Below, one piece after another: positions 24,072 through 36,235 of a stretch of DNA of 64,000 bases. How positions within the stretch are numbered: position 1 is the first letter of the stretch; each line of letters starts with the position of its first letter. The notes below the pieces were generated by a model. The model saw nothing but the letters and a program-made list of their open reading frames with translations. It did no database searches and was not told where the DNA came from. Position numbers and translations under genes: made by a program. Source of the DNA: Verpa conica (Eukaryota > Ascomycota > Pezizomycetes > Pezizales > Morchellaceae); contig JAUFSD010000013.1 in NCBI GenBank assembly GCA_033030425.1, forward strand, positions 868,001 through 932,000, in the 5' to 3' direction.

Positions 24072-26068
24072 ATGCAACCCGCACGCCAGCTCTGGGGTCT
24101 CTGTCGCAGCAGTATACGTAGCGCCCCCCACTCCTCACTACAATCACCGTCCCAGACACTACTTAAGCATCGTATCACTACTACACCCGCCCTCGTAAAG
24201 CCAATCTCGGTAAGAACCATGGCTACAGTTCAAGAATACCGTCTCAACCTTGACACTACAGACCTCAAGAATGGCCAGAAGAAGGAAGTAGAGGTTGAGG
24301 GAATTGAAGGTGCAAAGGTTCTGCTCCTCAAGGTCAATGGTCAGCTAAGAGCTCTGGGACCCAAGTGTACCCGTAAGTCTACTCTTAGATAAAGCTTTTT
24401 TCCTCTCCTTCTATACCGCATTTCAACGCCAACCACTCACAACATACAGATTACGGAGCTCCTTTAGTCAAAGGCGTAGTTGCGAGTGATGGCCGCATTA
24501 CCTGCCCCTGGCATGGGGCTTGCTTCAACACCTCGACAGGGGACATAGAAAATGCCCCTGCCCTCGATCATATCAGTGCTTTCCCCGTCTCTGTTAAGAA
24601 CGGCTCCGTATACATCACTGGAACTGAATCTTCCATCAAAGCCGGTCGTCGTAAGCCAGATATCGCATGCAAGCTTGTGGCTACTGGCTCGGAAAATATT
24701 GTGATCGTCGGTGGGGGATCCGGCGCAATTGGTGCGATCGAGGGTCTACGTGAGAAAGGCTTTAAGGGTCGTATCACGGTCCTTACGAAAGAGTCTTATT
24801 TGCCTATTGATAGAACAAAGCTTAGTAAGGCGCTGATTTCGGATGCTAAAAAGGTGGAGTGGAGGGATCAAGCCCACTTTAGTGAGGCAGGGGTGGACTT
24901 CCATTTAGGCGTCGAAGTGACGAGTGTGGACTTTAAGAGACATAAATTGCAAACTCGTGATGGTGGGGAGTGGAGCTATGGTAAGGTACTGCTCGCAACT
25001 GGAGGGACACCAAAAAATCTACCAATGAAAGGGTTTAAGGAATTGGGTAATATCTTTGCGCTAAGAGGGTTAAGTGACGTAGAGGAGATCAACAAAGCTG
25101 TCGGTGAAGGGAAAGGGAGGAAAGTTGTTGTTGTGGGGACAGGGTTTATTGGTGAGTTTCTTTCTGTGTGACATAGGGAAAGGATGGGTACTAATGACTG
25201 CCTATTGTAGGGATGGAGGTGTCAAAATGCCTCGCGGGCAAAGGCCATGACTTGACTGTGATTGGCATGGAAGAGTATCCACTGGAACGTGTAATGGGGG
25301 CTCAGCTAGGAAGGATCTTCCAGCGCCAACTCGAAGAATCAAAAGTCAAATTCAAGATGTCCGCCAGCGTTGAATCAGCCCTCCCCTCCAGCTCCGACTC
25401 TACCAAAGTTGGATACATCACTCTCAAAAGTGGCGAGAAGATTGAAGCCGACCTCGTTATTCTAGGCATCGGCGTTGCACCAGCAACAGAGTACCTAAAA
25501 GACAGTGGGGTAGAGCTGGAGAAGGATGGGAGCCTAGGCGTAGATGAGTACTTCAAGATTAAAGGTGTAGAAGATGCTTATGCTGTTGGTAAGTGACATT
25601 TCAAAACCAAATGTGGAACATTAAAGGTCACTAACACGCGATGAAGGTGATATTGCAACATATCCTTACCACGGCCCCGGCTCAACGCCCTCAACAACCG
25701 TTCGTATAGAACATTGGAACGTCGCGCAGAACGCCGGGCGCCAAGCCGCACTCCACATCGCCACATCTGAGAAACCAGTACACTTCATACCAGTCTTTTG
25801 GTCCGCGCTCGGTGCACAGCTGCGGTACTGCGGCGCTACACCTAATGGATATGATGATGTCATTGTGAAGGGTAATCAAGAAAAGTATTCCTTTGCAGCG
25901 TATTATACCCTTGGGGAGGTGGTTGTTGCAGTGGCGACGATGCAGATGGATCCTATTGCGATGCAGTGCGCCGAATTGATGCGAAGAGGGGCAATGCTAG
26001 GGAAAAAGGATATTGTTGATGGGGCGGATGTGTTGCAAGTGGAAGTTCCAGCAGGAGTTGTGATCTAA
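24072..26068 (+). CDS. Mitochondrial Rieske-domain AIF-like oxidoreductase (AIFM3/Nfrl type)
   Basis: Join(24072..24372, 24450..25151, 25211..25588, 25647..26068), 600 aa; introns 77, 59 and 58 nt. The first ~60 residues are basic, Ser/Ala-rich and free of acidic residues, as in a mitochondrial presequence. A Rieske [2Fe-2S] domain follows, with ligands C99-T-H101 and C119-P-W-H122. The first ligand pair is completed only by splicing (CT-H). Next come an FAD/NAD-linked reductase fold with the FAD Rossmann motif IVIVGGGSGAIGA, the ATGGTP motif, the NAD-binding VVVVGTGFIGMEV, and a second FAD-contact motif AYAVGDIATYP. The C-terminus is the reductase dimerisation-type domain. The family uses NAD(P)H to reduce electron acceptors and includes apoptosis-inducing-factor relatives. 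The physiological partner is unknown. A start codon further upstream would be non-ATG. Confidence 0.95.
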
Positions 26069-27108
26069 TGGGTGGAGCGAGTGATAGGTAATGAAGAAGT
26101 CGAGTCAGGGTTTTTTGTTCCCTTAATAATTACATGAGCCGATTTAGGTAGTAATTACATGGTTTTCTTTCTTAAATTTCTTTAGATGAAAGCACTCGGC
26201 TTGTCACGTCTATTATATTATGAGCTTTGCACACAGTGAAACCTCTATCTTTGAAGAGAAAGTAGGTCTGGGATATATAATACTTATGGAGCCTATAAAT
26301 AGGTTTCCCAAGTGTAAACTTTTATATTATTACCTTTCAATCATATGGAGCATGATCTTGTTTCTCTCTTCTAGTTTCTTCGGGGTTCTTACTAGCACTT
26401 TATGTACTACACTATGCGAGCCATAATAACATCTTAGTAATCCAAATGCGCCTAAGATTTGTCTTTTCGTTAGTAAGATGTTATTGGCCACACAATTCAT
26501 CCAATAGATAATTATTGAGGGAAAAAAAATCTTTTTATTCAATAGAAAAGGGACCTAGCCGAGTGATACTATATGATTAAGGATGATTGGTCCCGTGCTT
26601 TGGGCACCTAGAGTAGGTTCAAATAAGTTCTTTGCACCTGTTGCTTATATTTCCAGTTGAGTCTATCTGTAAAGCTAATAGGTCACTAACCCGGTGCAAC
26701 ATGGCGAACAACCCAAAGCTGTGTCATGTACGATCACTCGGCAGTTTCTCAGGTGGGTCAATGAGAGCGACCTTTTCAACCAAACAATTCGTCATCATCA
26801 GATAGCTAGGTTATATACCTCAGTATGTCTAAAATATACAGTGTATAAAGAATGACTGTCAGCACTCCTGATACTCCTTCGGTGCACCACCTCCCCCCGC
26901 CAAGCCACTCTGAATGTTGGTACTGTGTGTTGGTTGGCAAGGCAACCACCACGTCTAATTGTTTATCGTCTGCAATAACCACGTCGTCTTCTACATCTTC
27001 CGTCTCCCCTCTATCGAGACTCTTTATATCTTCCATCCTTCCCACTCTTCCACTTTCACTCTTTATCCCTACTCTAATATCTACATCTCCACAAACTAAA
27101 GTTTTACT
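26069..27108. other. Intergenic region and E2 leader
   Basis: About 1.0 kb with no supported gene. The last 120 bases are pyrimidine-rich (CTTCC, TCTCCCC), a usual feature of fungal 5' leaders, just upstream of the E2 start. An ATG at 26852 opens a 124-codon frame that runs past the E2 start in another frame; if transcribed it would be an overlapping upstream ORF. Confidence 0.4.
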
Positions 27109-27743
27109 ATGGATAACGATGCCGAAAACAGCTCTTCAGCCCCCACCGCACGCAATGTCAAAACCGCTGGCCCGTCTGGCCTCAACGCAGGGCAATCTGT
27201 ATCTAAGCGTCTCCAACAGGAATTAATGCAGCTAATGGTAGTTCCCTCCTGCAATCTTCTTACAAGTCCCAGTTCTAATACAACAGTAGATGAATTCTAC
27301 CCCTGGAATTTCCGCCTTCCCACAAGGCGGTAATCTCCTCTCCTGGATTGGAACAATCAAAGGGCCGTCAGACACACCCTACGATGGGCTTACCTTCAAA
27401 CTATCTCTTGAATTCCCATCAAACTACCCCATGTCACCCCCGACAGTGTTGTTCACTACACCGATGTTCCACCCGAATGTGGACATGGCAGGGAGAATCT
27501 GTTTAGATATTTTAAAGGATAAGTGGAGTGCTGTGTACAATGTCCAGTCGATCTTACTGTCACTGCAATCACTGCTCGGAGAGCCGAATAAGTATGCATT
27601 CCTCCTGCTACGTCTCTGCTCAATTGTATCTGATATCAAATAGCAAATCACCCCTCAATGGACAAGCTGCGGAACTATGGGATAAGGACCCGAAAGAATA
27701 TAAACGTCTCCTCATGCTCCGCCATCAGGAAGCTGAAGATTAA
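27109..27743 (+). CDS. ubc11: Ubiquitin-conjugating enzyme E2, Ubc11/UbcH10 (UBE2C) type
   Basis: Join(27109..27237, 27290..27591, 27644..27743), 176 aa; introns 52 and 52 nt. The UBC fold is complete: [44 protein letters not shown], the HPN motif at 104-106, active-site C114 in [19 protein letters not shown], and [20 protein letters not shown]. The cysteine number equals that of human UbcH10. The disordered N-terminal ~30 residues (Ser/Ala/Pro-rich) are also a hallmark of this subfamily. These E2 enzymes charge ubiquitin onto anaphase-promoting-complex substrates such as cyclin B, so the role is mitotic exit. The adjoining Ies4 gene points towards it and converges. Confidence 0.96.
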
Positions 27744-28874
27744 ATCGGCAGTTTTCTTCTTAATTGATTGGTAGCGAGTCATAGCGGTTGTATTTATTTT
27801 TGGGCATGTATTTTTTCTACCTTTAGTTTTCCGTGATTCATTGTGGCCCCCGGGTCTAGTGGGCTACTGAGCTCACTGTTTGGAGTTGGTACAAACGCAT
27901 GGCTTCGTGGTGCGCTATCTGAACGATAGTGGTGGTGTGGAATAGGGAACCGGAATGATTGGAGTAATGGTGTAGTCCTGAAACAGACATAGGGGATGAA
28001 TTAATGAATTGCATGGTTCTTATACGTCAACTAGAGCTTTGGATCTGTCATGTGACGCTTCCCCTTCGTAGAGCTGTTATATCATCATGGTCACACCAAT
28101 AGAATTTCTATCTACTAAAGAAAGGAATTTGTCTGTATGCGTAGAATGCCAGCACCTACCCATACGTTTCATGTAGTACCGTGATCATATCAAACCACGC
28201 CATTGATATGCTCCCCCCCCTCCTGATATCGAAGCAAAAATATAAGTGAAAACATCTCTCTTCTCCAATTAACCCATATCCTACCAAATACCAATGAACC
28301 AATCATGATAATAAAAAAGTGGAAAAAAAAGTGGAAACGGAAACTACATGTAAATAAGATAATTATTAAGTACCGTATAGATACAGCCCCCCACCCCAAA
28401 CCCGCCACCCACCGCCCTAATTGTCAGCCCTTCCAGCAGCTAAACCCTGAGAAAATCTAACCCAAAGCCCCCAACCAAAATAGAACCAAAAAGTAAGAGT
28501 TGAAAATAGAAATTCCACACCATTTTTACTTGACCAATGAAGAGGGAAAGACAAAAGAAAAATTTGCCTAAAGGGCCGTAAGAAGAAAAAGACTTTTGTA
28601 CAGAGACCAATCTATATAAAGGAAAAGAGTAATTAATATTCAAAAGAAGTCTTGCCTATGGCTAGAAGAAAAAAGAGAAAAGAAAAAGGCCGGACCCAAT
28701 CGAGTAAAAACGCCGTACAGTAAAAAAGACTCCGGATGACAAGCGAATAAGAAGATCAATACAGGAAATTTTTAATAGTGAGTCTGACTGAAGACGCTTG
28801 TACGGTTCTGGGTAATTAAGTATTAGTAACGGATAGTAGGCTAGAAATGAAACATGAGTTACATACCGGCATTT
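27744..28874. other. Convergent intergenic region (3' UTRs)
   Basis: About 1.1 kb between the convergent E2 and Ies4 genes. It holds A-rich and T-rich tracts (28300-28700) as expected for 3' UTR and polyadenylation sequence. No gene is supported. Confidence 0.45.
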
Positions 28875-29764
28875 TTATACGGCAAGTCTCTCAGCCACAT
28901 ACTGCTGTTCAAATGTGCGGTTAGGGGGGTCGATGTTCATCATATCAGAATGAATCCTGATTTCCGGAGTCTCAGAAGTGACCGACGGGGCCGCCGAAGC
29001 GATCTCGGGCGTAGCACCAGGGGGAGGTGTTGGGGGTGCGGATGTATCGACCAAGGGAGCTCCCCAAGTTGGGACAGACCATTGCACACCCGTGAAAGAT
29101 TTCAAGCTAAAGGTGGCCTTCTCCCAGCGCTTGCAAGGTTTTCCAGTACGGTCTAGAGCACGAAGACCTGCATTAATGGCACCTTGGTTTGCTTTAGGCC
29201 CAAGCTTGCCATGGTTCGAGTGATGCGTCGCTGGTGATGCGTTGGGGTCACTACGATATATTAGTATATGATCATATGCGAAAAGTGAGCCGAAGGAGAT
29301 TGAACTTACAGTTTAGTCCTCTTCCTCCCTGGCTTCCCTGGCTGAGAGCCAGGCTGCCTTCCACGTTTTGAACCGGGTTTTGGCCCAGGGGTGCCCTTGG
29401 GCCTATCAGAGGGGGGAACTGGTGTCGCGTTCAAGTCCGAATTTATGGGCGATGCAGCATCTACCAGCTGTGGTGGAGACACTGGAGCAGTCCCTGGGGT
29501 TGAATCTTGTGGAGATTTCGCAGATGTATTTGCCGTATGATGAAAGGTCCTGAGATGATCAGGGCTAATCTTGAGCTTGATAATCAGCGACTGGGGAACC
29601 TTTGGCTTTGGCTTTGGACCTGGCTTCTTTCGTTGTTTGGCTGGAGGTGGTGGAGGGGGTGGTGGTGGTGGTGGTGGAGCAGCCGCGGACGAGGAAGAAG
29701 TTGACGCCGATTCCCCAGGCGATGGTACGGGTGAACTCGTAGAAGAATCTGAAGTACCAGCCAT
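28875..29764 (-). CDS. IES4: INO80 chromatin-remodelling complex subunit Ies4
   Basis: Complement(join(28875..29250, 29310..29764)), 276 aa; one 59-nt intron joins ...RKRTKL to DPNASPATHH. The diagnostic Ies4 block is KANQGAINAGLRALDRTGKP, then CKRWEKATFSLKSFTGVQW, about residues 168-206. Upstream is a low-complexity N-terminus: a Ser-rich stretch, a 12-Pro run, and several KKPGPKPKPK and GSKRGRQPGS-type basic segments resembling AT-hooks, which could contact DNA. Ies4 is a fungal-specific subunit bound to the Ino80 N-terminal module and is a checkpoint-kinase target in yeast. The protein acts in the nucleus in nucleosome remodelling and DNA damage response. Confidence 0.9.
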
Positions 29765-32338
29765 TATACCGAAGATAAAACCTGGACGGCTTTTAAAGGT
29801 GAGGTATTAGGAGGAAGAAAAAAAGAGCAAAGACTAGACTCTGCCCGATTCTTGACTTTTTTTTTCGTCGCACGAGGGTGATTTCGTTTTTCACGAAGGG
29901 GGGGGGGAGTGGAGCCGAGAGTCAAAATGACAGCTAGCGAACAGGTGATGGGCGGTTACTGTTGCAATAGTGGCGATTGTGAGGCGAGCAGCGGTCACGG
30001 TGAAGCAAAAGACGATGATTGCAGAAGTGTGGTGGAGTTGATGATGGTGATGATGATGGATGGTGGAAGAAAGAGAAGAAGGAGAACAGGAGACGAGCGG
30101 GAAAGGCAATGCATTTTATTATTGTGCTTGTTACTTTTAGTGGTGGTGGTAGCCGTGAGCACTGGAACTCTCTAGGGGTAAGGCCGAAGTCGGTTGGGGT
30201 TGGGTTTGGTGTGTGCGGCGGATGCCAGTGGGGATGGCTGGGTGGAAGTGTGTGAAGCTTTGCGTTGCTTCCGTTGTTGCTGAGTCTCAGCCGGCCAAGA
30301 AGAGCCGACACGACCATCAGGATTGCCAGGAATCACTAATACGGTGGGTCGATGGGCCGATAGCCTTCTAAATGAGGTTGTGGATGTAATTTTATGTCGG
30401 GAGATACGGGTGAATTGGCGATAATTTGACGGTATGTATTCTATCACCATCGGAATCTGTAGCTATGGCGGCTCTGGGATATCTGTGTTTGTTTTGCCAG
30501 TCCTGCGGTGTGCATGGCTATAGTAGATTTCATACTGCCTGGTACAGCATGATTTGGGGTACATGTTGTAGGTACGGAATGGGTAGGAGTTACATATGTA
30601 GGAATCGTACCTGTAGGTATATATATGATACTTATACTGGAAGATACATGTAGTAAGTCTAGAGTACATGTAATTCTCTATCTCTCTGTGAAGAAGAGTA
30701 CATATAGATGTACGCCCTCCCCTCTGGTTTTATCTATCAGAATTTGTCGACTCCTGCTTCTCCATTCTTCTCTTATTCCTGAAACTCCCGTCATTGCCCT
30801 CATACACTCGTAATCTTCTCCTCGACCGACGTGCGTCTTTGTCCGTCCTGTCCTGGAAATCCTGGCGCTGTCCAGCCGACTAAGGCAAGTGTGCAACAAA
30901 TGGCCTTTTATTATTATCCACGTCTTGGTTACGGCTACACACTCGCTCCACAATTCCAGCTTCGTGTGCGTTCTTTTTATCCTCGCCCCTCGTCCACGCA
31001 GACAGACAAGAATTTCTCGATCTAGAGGGCTCCACCCACGGCTGCTGTTTCATCAGCGAGAGTGGAGGGATTTTTATTTGGGATTATGTATGGATTTACG
31101 GATATCTGTCTGTCATCTTCTCTAATTGGGCTCCAAGTGTTTTCGTTTTTTTATTACCCCCATCCCAGCAGCAGCAGACGTCCGCGCCGGGGAGAGTAGA
31201 ATCCCGGATCATACGCACAGCTCCTGTACAGATAGTAGGTGCACGTAGTTATCATACGTAGCGACAGCAGAGCACAATCCCACCCAACAGGTACCTGGAC
31301 AAGAGGAAAAAGAGACTCTCTAGCCAACTGGCGCACGAGACTCGAGCAGAGGGCAGAGCAGATCTTGAGTGTGTACATGAGCATAGGGCAGTCGGCATCA
31401 TGTGGTACAAGCCACCGTATGCGGCCTAGCCTGTGGAGTACTGGAAACGCCATGGTCAGCGACATGCCAAGTGCTACGGTTGAATAAGGTCGCATTCCGT
31501 GCAGATGAGAGCCACAGCAGGCGTCTCAAAGGAGCAGGGGCGCCACGACGTTCCCCAGCCCCACCACCCATCACCATCCAAGACAGGTCGCTTGAACGTT
31601 TCCCCTCACGCCAGCTTTGGTACATGTTACAAGGGTTGTGTTGAGTTACGTGCTTGCATTTGCTTTGAGCACTTGATCATTTGCTCTCGGCCTTACATTA
31701 TACATACATCTCAACTCTACACGACATCATTCTGCGCCTGTTGAGCAGAAGCTGCGAGGGAGAGACCAAGCAGAGAGAGTGGGTGTTCGTGTGACGACCG
31801 GAGAACAAGGAAAGGAACTTTAGGAAAGAGAGGGAAGAAGACAGAGAGGCAGAGACAGAGACAGAGAGCCTCAAGATAGCTACAGCTCTTTCTTCACCTA
31901 TCACTCCTTCACTCACTCCTTCGCTACCGTACTATCTTACTCTCGACTTGACTTGCTGTCCTGAGCTTACGTTCATCCCACTTCCACCTTTTGATATACA
32001 CACGCTACTAACGGTATTTGCACACCCTTCTTCCTCTTTCTTCGGTATCCTCTCATCCTCTCATCCTTCTTCATTACCTATCCTCTGCTACTGATTGCCT
32101 CTTTATTCCATTTCCATCAATACACCCCCCCCCCTCCCTCCTCCGCTATCTACCCATTGCTCCCTCTCCCGCTTCCCCTCATACTCACTGTGCAGGAAGA
32201 GAGGGAGAAAAGTGCCGCCCGGCATCGAAATTGGATTAGTTGTATATCTCACAACGTCTACACGTCTCGTTTCGTGTAACCGGTAGTACCCTGCGAGTTA
32301 GCAATCCTTCTTCCGCTCCGGGTTTTTGAAACCTGTCC
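29765..32338. other. Divergent intergenic region with long pyrimidine-rich leader
   Basis: This 2.6-kb interval separates the leftward Ies4 and rightward Gid1 starts. Overlapping ORFs at 29891-31916 occur on both strands, but they are low complexity and I do not regard any as genes. From about 31700 to 32338 the plus strand is CT-rich, with AG-rich patches at 31795-31870, a pattern expected of a Gid1 promoter and long 5' UTR. Confidence 0.45.
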
Positions 32339-34567
32339 ATGACCAACTCGATTCCAGCAGCCTCAAATCAGGCTGCTACAACGATGTCTAGCTCATCATC
32401 TCTTAGAAGGGTTGTACCTGGTGGTTCTTACGCTTCGGTCGTTGCCGGTCAATCTCGTCTCTCGGGGTTCTCCCCCGACGGAATCATTCATAACGGTGCC
32501 GGAGTACATCATCGGCATCTATCAAACCTCAACTTTCCCGGTTCGAATGGTTATTCGTTGAGCCGACAGCAACGCAGTGTTCATCAACCCACTACAGTTC
32601 CTAGCTACCTTGCCGAGTCGAGCTATGCTGAGCGGCTGGCATCTTCAGCTGCTGTATTCAATCCGCTCCCTACACCGCCCCCATCCTTGACGATACCTGG
32701 GAAGCTACCACAGGCACACCGAGGACTAGCGTTTGATATTATTGAAAATGTTCCGGGGGATGAGGAGGCGCTGACGCCATTGCCAACACGCTGGAACGAA
32801 AATGACAAGTGCCAAGGAATAGATCTGCTGAATAATGGGTCGGAGGTGAAGTTTGTTGGTTCGTCCGCCGTTGGGAGATGATGCTATTGAAAAAGAAGAG
32901 TTCAGCAAGGAGTTGAGACACTGACACTTTTTTTCTCTCTTTGTCTCTACTATCAGGTCCACAAAAAGTTAGTGACAACGATGCAGCTGCTGTTCGGGCT
33001 GATCAATTCATGCCACCTCAATGCGGCATATTCTACTACGAGGTCACAGTTGTTTCAAAAGGGAAGGAAGGGTGAGCTATTCTCAGATCGTTGGCATGTG
33101 CCGGAAACTGAGCTGTTGGATGGATAGGTTGATCGGTGTTGGATTTTGTACCGGAAAAGTCCCTCTCAATCGATTACCAGGCTGGGAACCAGAGTCGTGG
33201 GGGTACCATGGTGACGACGGAAATTCGTTCTGTTGCCAGGGAACTGGAAAACAGTATGGTCCTCAGTTTTCAACTAATGACATCATTGGATGCGGTGTGA
33301 ACTTCCGAACTGGCACCGCATTCTTTACGAAGAATGGTCTCCCCTTAGGGACAGCTTTCAGAGACATCAAAAGTCCGAAGCTATACCCAGCAGTAGGAAT
33401 GAAACGACCGGGGGAGCACATTCGAGTTAACTTTGGGCAGGAGAGGTTCGTTTTCGACATTGATCACTACATGAACGTAGGGTTCCAGAGCAAAACCTTT
33501 ATTATATTTATCCCTAAGCCTATTTCACTGACAGAACGCTGATATTTACAAAATTTTAGGAAGAGAAAGCTATCGTATATAATGAGATAAACAGCCATCC
33601 TACAGCTGGGCTCTGTCCATCCCTCGATGAAGCAGCATTAATCCAAGCTTTGGTTGCGCAATATCTAGCACATGATGGATATGTCGACACAGCTAGAGCA
33701 TTTTCAGATGATGTTCAAAATGAAGCTCGAGCGCTGGTTAGTGGGCGGTCAGAAAACACAAAGTCCTTAGATCTGAAGGAAGACGTAGATGCAATCAACC
33801 GCCAAAGTACGTTCATGAAATTATAATATATCATGCACTCCATTAACAATTATGTGACTATATAGGGATTCGGAGCGCGATCCTTGATGGTGATGTGGAT
33901 CTTGCGCTTAAATTCACCAAAACGTTTTATCCTAACGTCTTCAATGATAATGAACACATCTACTTTCGACTGCGCTGTCGGAAATTGGTGGAAATGATCA
34001 GACAGTTTGCAGAAACTGTAAATGAGCCCCCGACACGGAATGGACACGACGAAGCGATGGTTGATGTTTTCGCACAGGATATGGAGATCGATGATTCGAC
34101 AAATTCCGCAGCCGAGTGGGAGAAAATGGATGTTGAAGACGAGTACGGAGGTGTGGGGATGGAAACAGGTGGACCAGTAAAAAGTGCTCTTGATGCAGCG
34201 GTTGAATATGGACAGCAATTGAGAGTGGAATTTCAGTCGGATACCAGGCCAGAAATTAGAAAAGCATTGGAGGAAGCATTCAGTTTGTTTGCGTATCCAG
34301 ACCCTAAGGATTCTGTTCTTTCACATTTATTGGACGAGAAGGGTCGTGTGTCAGTTGCGGAAGAGCTTAATTCGGCAATTCTCGGTACGTACATGTATTG
34401 CCCAATTGGATTAAGATACTGACGATCTTTTAGTCTCACTTGGCAAATCCTCTGTAGCCGCATTGGAAAGACTTGTACAACAATCTACGGTCTTGGTTCA
34501 TGAAATTAGTGAAGAGGGAGGGCCTGGAGCGTTTGTCAATCTTGGAAATGACTACCTGAAAAATTAG
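32339..34567 (+). CDS. GID1: GID/CTLH ubiquitin ligase subunit Gid1/Vid30 (RanBPM-like SPRY-LisH-CTLH-CRA)
   Basis: Join(32339..32858, 32957..33071, 33128..33476, 33560..33806, 33866..34384, 34434..34567), 627 aa, introns 98, 56, 83, 59 and 49 nt. Residues 1-165 are disordered and Ser-rich. A SPRY domain follows (CGIFYYEVTV, IGVGFCTG, GYHGDDGNSF, GCGVNFRTGTAFFTKNG). Next come LisH (ALVAQYLAHDGYVDTARAF), CTLH (IRSAILDGDVDLALKFT...NVFNDNEHIYFRLRCRKLVE) and a C-terminal CRA domain, which ends in LGNDYLKN. In yeast the GID complex degrades gluconeogenic enzymes on glucose recovery, and Gid1 is the scaffold that docks substrate receptors. An acidic insert (AQDMEIDDS...EWEKMDVEDEYGG) separates CTLH from CRA. 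Nuclear-cytoplasmic location is expected. Confidence 0.95.
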
Positions 34568-35303
34568 GAGTGCGAGGGACCTTATTATTCTTAGTCCATA
34601 CTTTAGCATTCGTGGGGGTGTACGGCATTCTTATTTCTCTTGGCACATGGGTTTTTTCTCCTCTTCTCCTTCTTCTGTTCTTTGTATTAGGTCAAGGTCT
34701 CTTTTATTTTGTGTTTTTACCTAAGTTGGGTGGTATTACGGCATGGTTGCCTTTTGTTTCCCCCAACGCATTTTTCTTCATCCCGTCTACCCAGGTTCCT
34801 ACGGCGAATGAAAAAAAGGTGGGGGGGACCGATATTGGAGGAGTTTATTTTTCTCTTTTGTCTTTTAGCTCTGTGCTCGTCGGCCGTTAGTTGAAACCGG
34901 GACGAGACGGTCAAAATTGGTTAGTGGAAGGATTGAGGGATGGCGAAGGACCAGGGTCTCGGGTTCGTTGGTGATGGCGATGAAAGATTGAACTCCGATG
35001 TGAGATGTGTATTGTGACGAGTATTATGTACGGGATTTTATGCCTTTTCTTTTCTTTTTCTTTTTTCCTCGTACCCCCTTGTTTCTGTTATCCATGCAGG
35101 TGCATCCAGAATGTAAATACATGTAGCAATCATGTCTAGGTGCAAACTATGAGATGCTTCTCTCCGTGTTTGAGAATAATAATTTATGCCATTTCTCTTT
35201 TGTCTCGAAATTTTGCACAAAGTGCATAGCCGGTCATGCATACTCGGCCCGGGCCACCATGCGGCTTGAGCAGAAACGTGGCTGTTGACCCCGCAGTGTC
35301 TCG
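34568..35303. other. Gid1 3' flank
   Basis: Downstream sequence of Gid1, T-rich around 34600-35070, probably 3' UTR. The hydrophobic ORF at 34570-34890 begins with GTG and is best read as T-rich UTR rather than a gene. Confidence 0.4.
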
Positions 35304-35465
35304 TTATAGAAGGTCGAACACTTCGTCCGAGCTTTCATCAGCCCGATAACTAAATATGGACACATGAAAGGCCTCCCTTATTTTGTCAGCCTCTTCATCT
35401 AGAAAACCAGCAACTGCGTCAAAGGAACCGCGTAGGGTATATGTTGCTCCGGGTTCTTGAGCCAT
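35304..35465 (-). CDS. Small hypothetical ORF or terminal exon (53 aa)
   Basis: The ATG at 35465-35463 opens a 53-codon frame ending at TAA (35304-35306). Its composition is unlike the AT-rich surroundings: MAQEPGATYTLRGSFDAVAG, then a charged segment (FLDEEADKIREAF) and an acidic end. The frame stays open for a few more codons upstream (...DECLGDSAK), and a possible acceptor lies near 35500. It may therefore be the last exon of a larger or decayed gene. I recognise no family. Confidence 0.3.
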   Translation of the reverse strand: MAQEPGATYTLRGSFDAVAGFLDEEADKIREAFHVSIFSYRADESSDEVFDLL

Positions 35466-36107
35466 CTTAGCTGAGTCCCCCAAGCACTCATCATGACAAC
35501 ATCACTAACCCTATGCAGGTCAATTACATACATATGTATGTAGTAATTCGTATCAAGTTAGCAGAATGCCACCCAGCACTAACTTTCTCTGTGGCGTAGC
35601 CGAATCATACACCATATCTAAGTGTGCGGGGGTGATTTTCAGCCCACCTCCTATGCCGTACTAGGACTTTAGAATAACAAATACTCTCAGAGTCTCTTTA
35701 TGGCTAGAGCTCTATCTATGAGAGTGGCATAAGATACGATTAATTGCAACTTCACACATTGGGGTTATACGCTGTGAGCCATCATAAATTATATGACTTT
35801 ATAGGGGCTAGAACAGTCATAACAGCATTTTCTCTTAGGAGAAATATAGAAATGTCTTTGACAGGAGTACTTCTACGGGATAGTATTTTGTTTGGGCTCT
35901 CTAGGCCACAAGATATCGGTACTGGGACGGGGGAGGTGTGGAGGGCAGGACCAGGTCTCTCTCAGAATCCCCCTGTCTAGAAGGAAGATTACGTATTTTG
36001 CTCTACGGGATTTAGGCAATTATGGGCTGTCGCCATATATCAAATGAGGTGTGCAGACAGAAAGTACAAATTTATGCTTTCATAGTATACCACATGCATA
36101 CTCGAGA

Positions 36108-36235
36108 CGACGCCCGCCAGCGCCCAGGAGATCTTTGCTCAGTGGGCCTCGGATGCCCTTCATGAAGCAGCCAAAAAAATTCCATTAGATCCTTCGCCTA
36201 CACTCACATCCCTTCACTTCGTTCAGGGAATAGTC
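36108..36235 (+). repeat. Dispersed coding-like repeat, copy 1
   Basis: About 128 bases. The plus strand keeps an open frame reading ...ASDALHEAAKKIPLDPSP, then TLTSLHFVQGIVN and a stop. It aligns, with small gaps, to the minus strand at 60104-60237: shared blocks include CTCGAGA at the start, GCAGCCAA in the middle, and CTTCACTTCGTT at the end. A second short match to its 3' core lies at 36711-36735. I read these as remnants of a multicopy gene or transposon family. Confidence 0.5.

Noticed and set aside
29891..31916. Overlapping ORFs on both strands between Ies4 and Gid1
   Set aside because: Low-complexity (His, Trp, Val or Arg runs) and codon structure typical of CT/GA-rich promoter DNA; no homology or splice logic.
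34570..34890. Hydrophobic 106-codon ORF right after Gid1
   Set aside because: GTG start and T-rich composition; better explained as 3' UTR.
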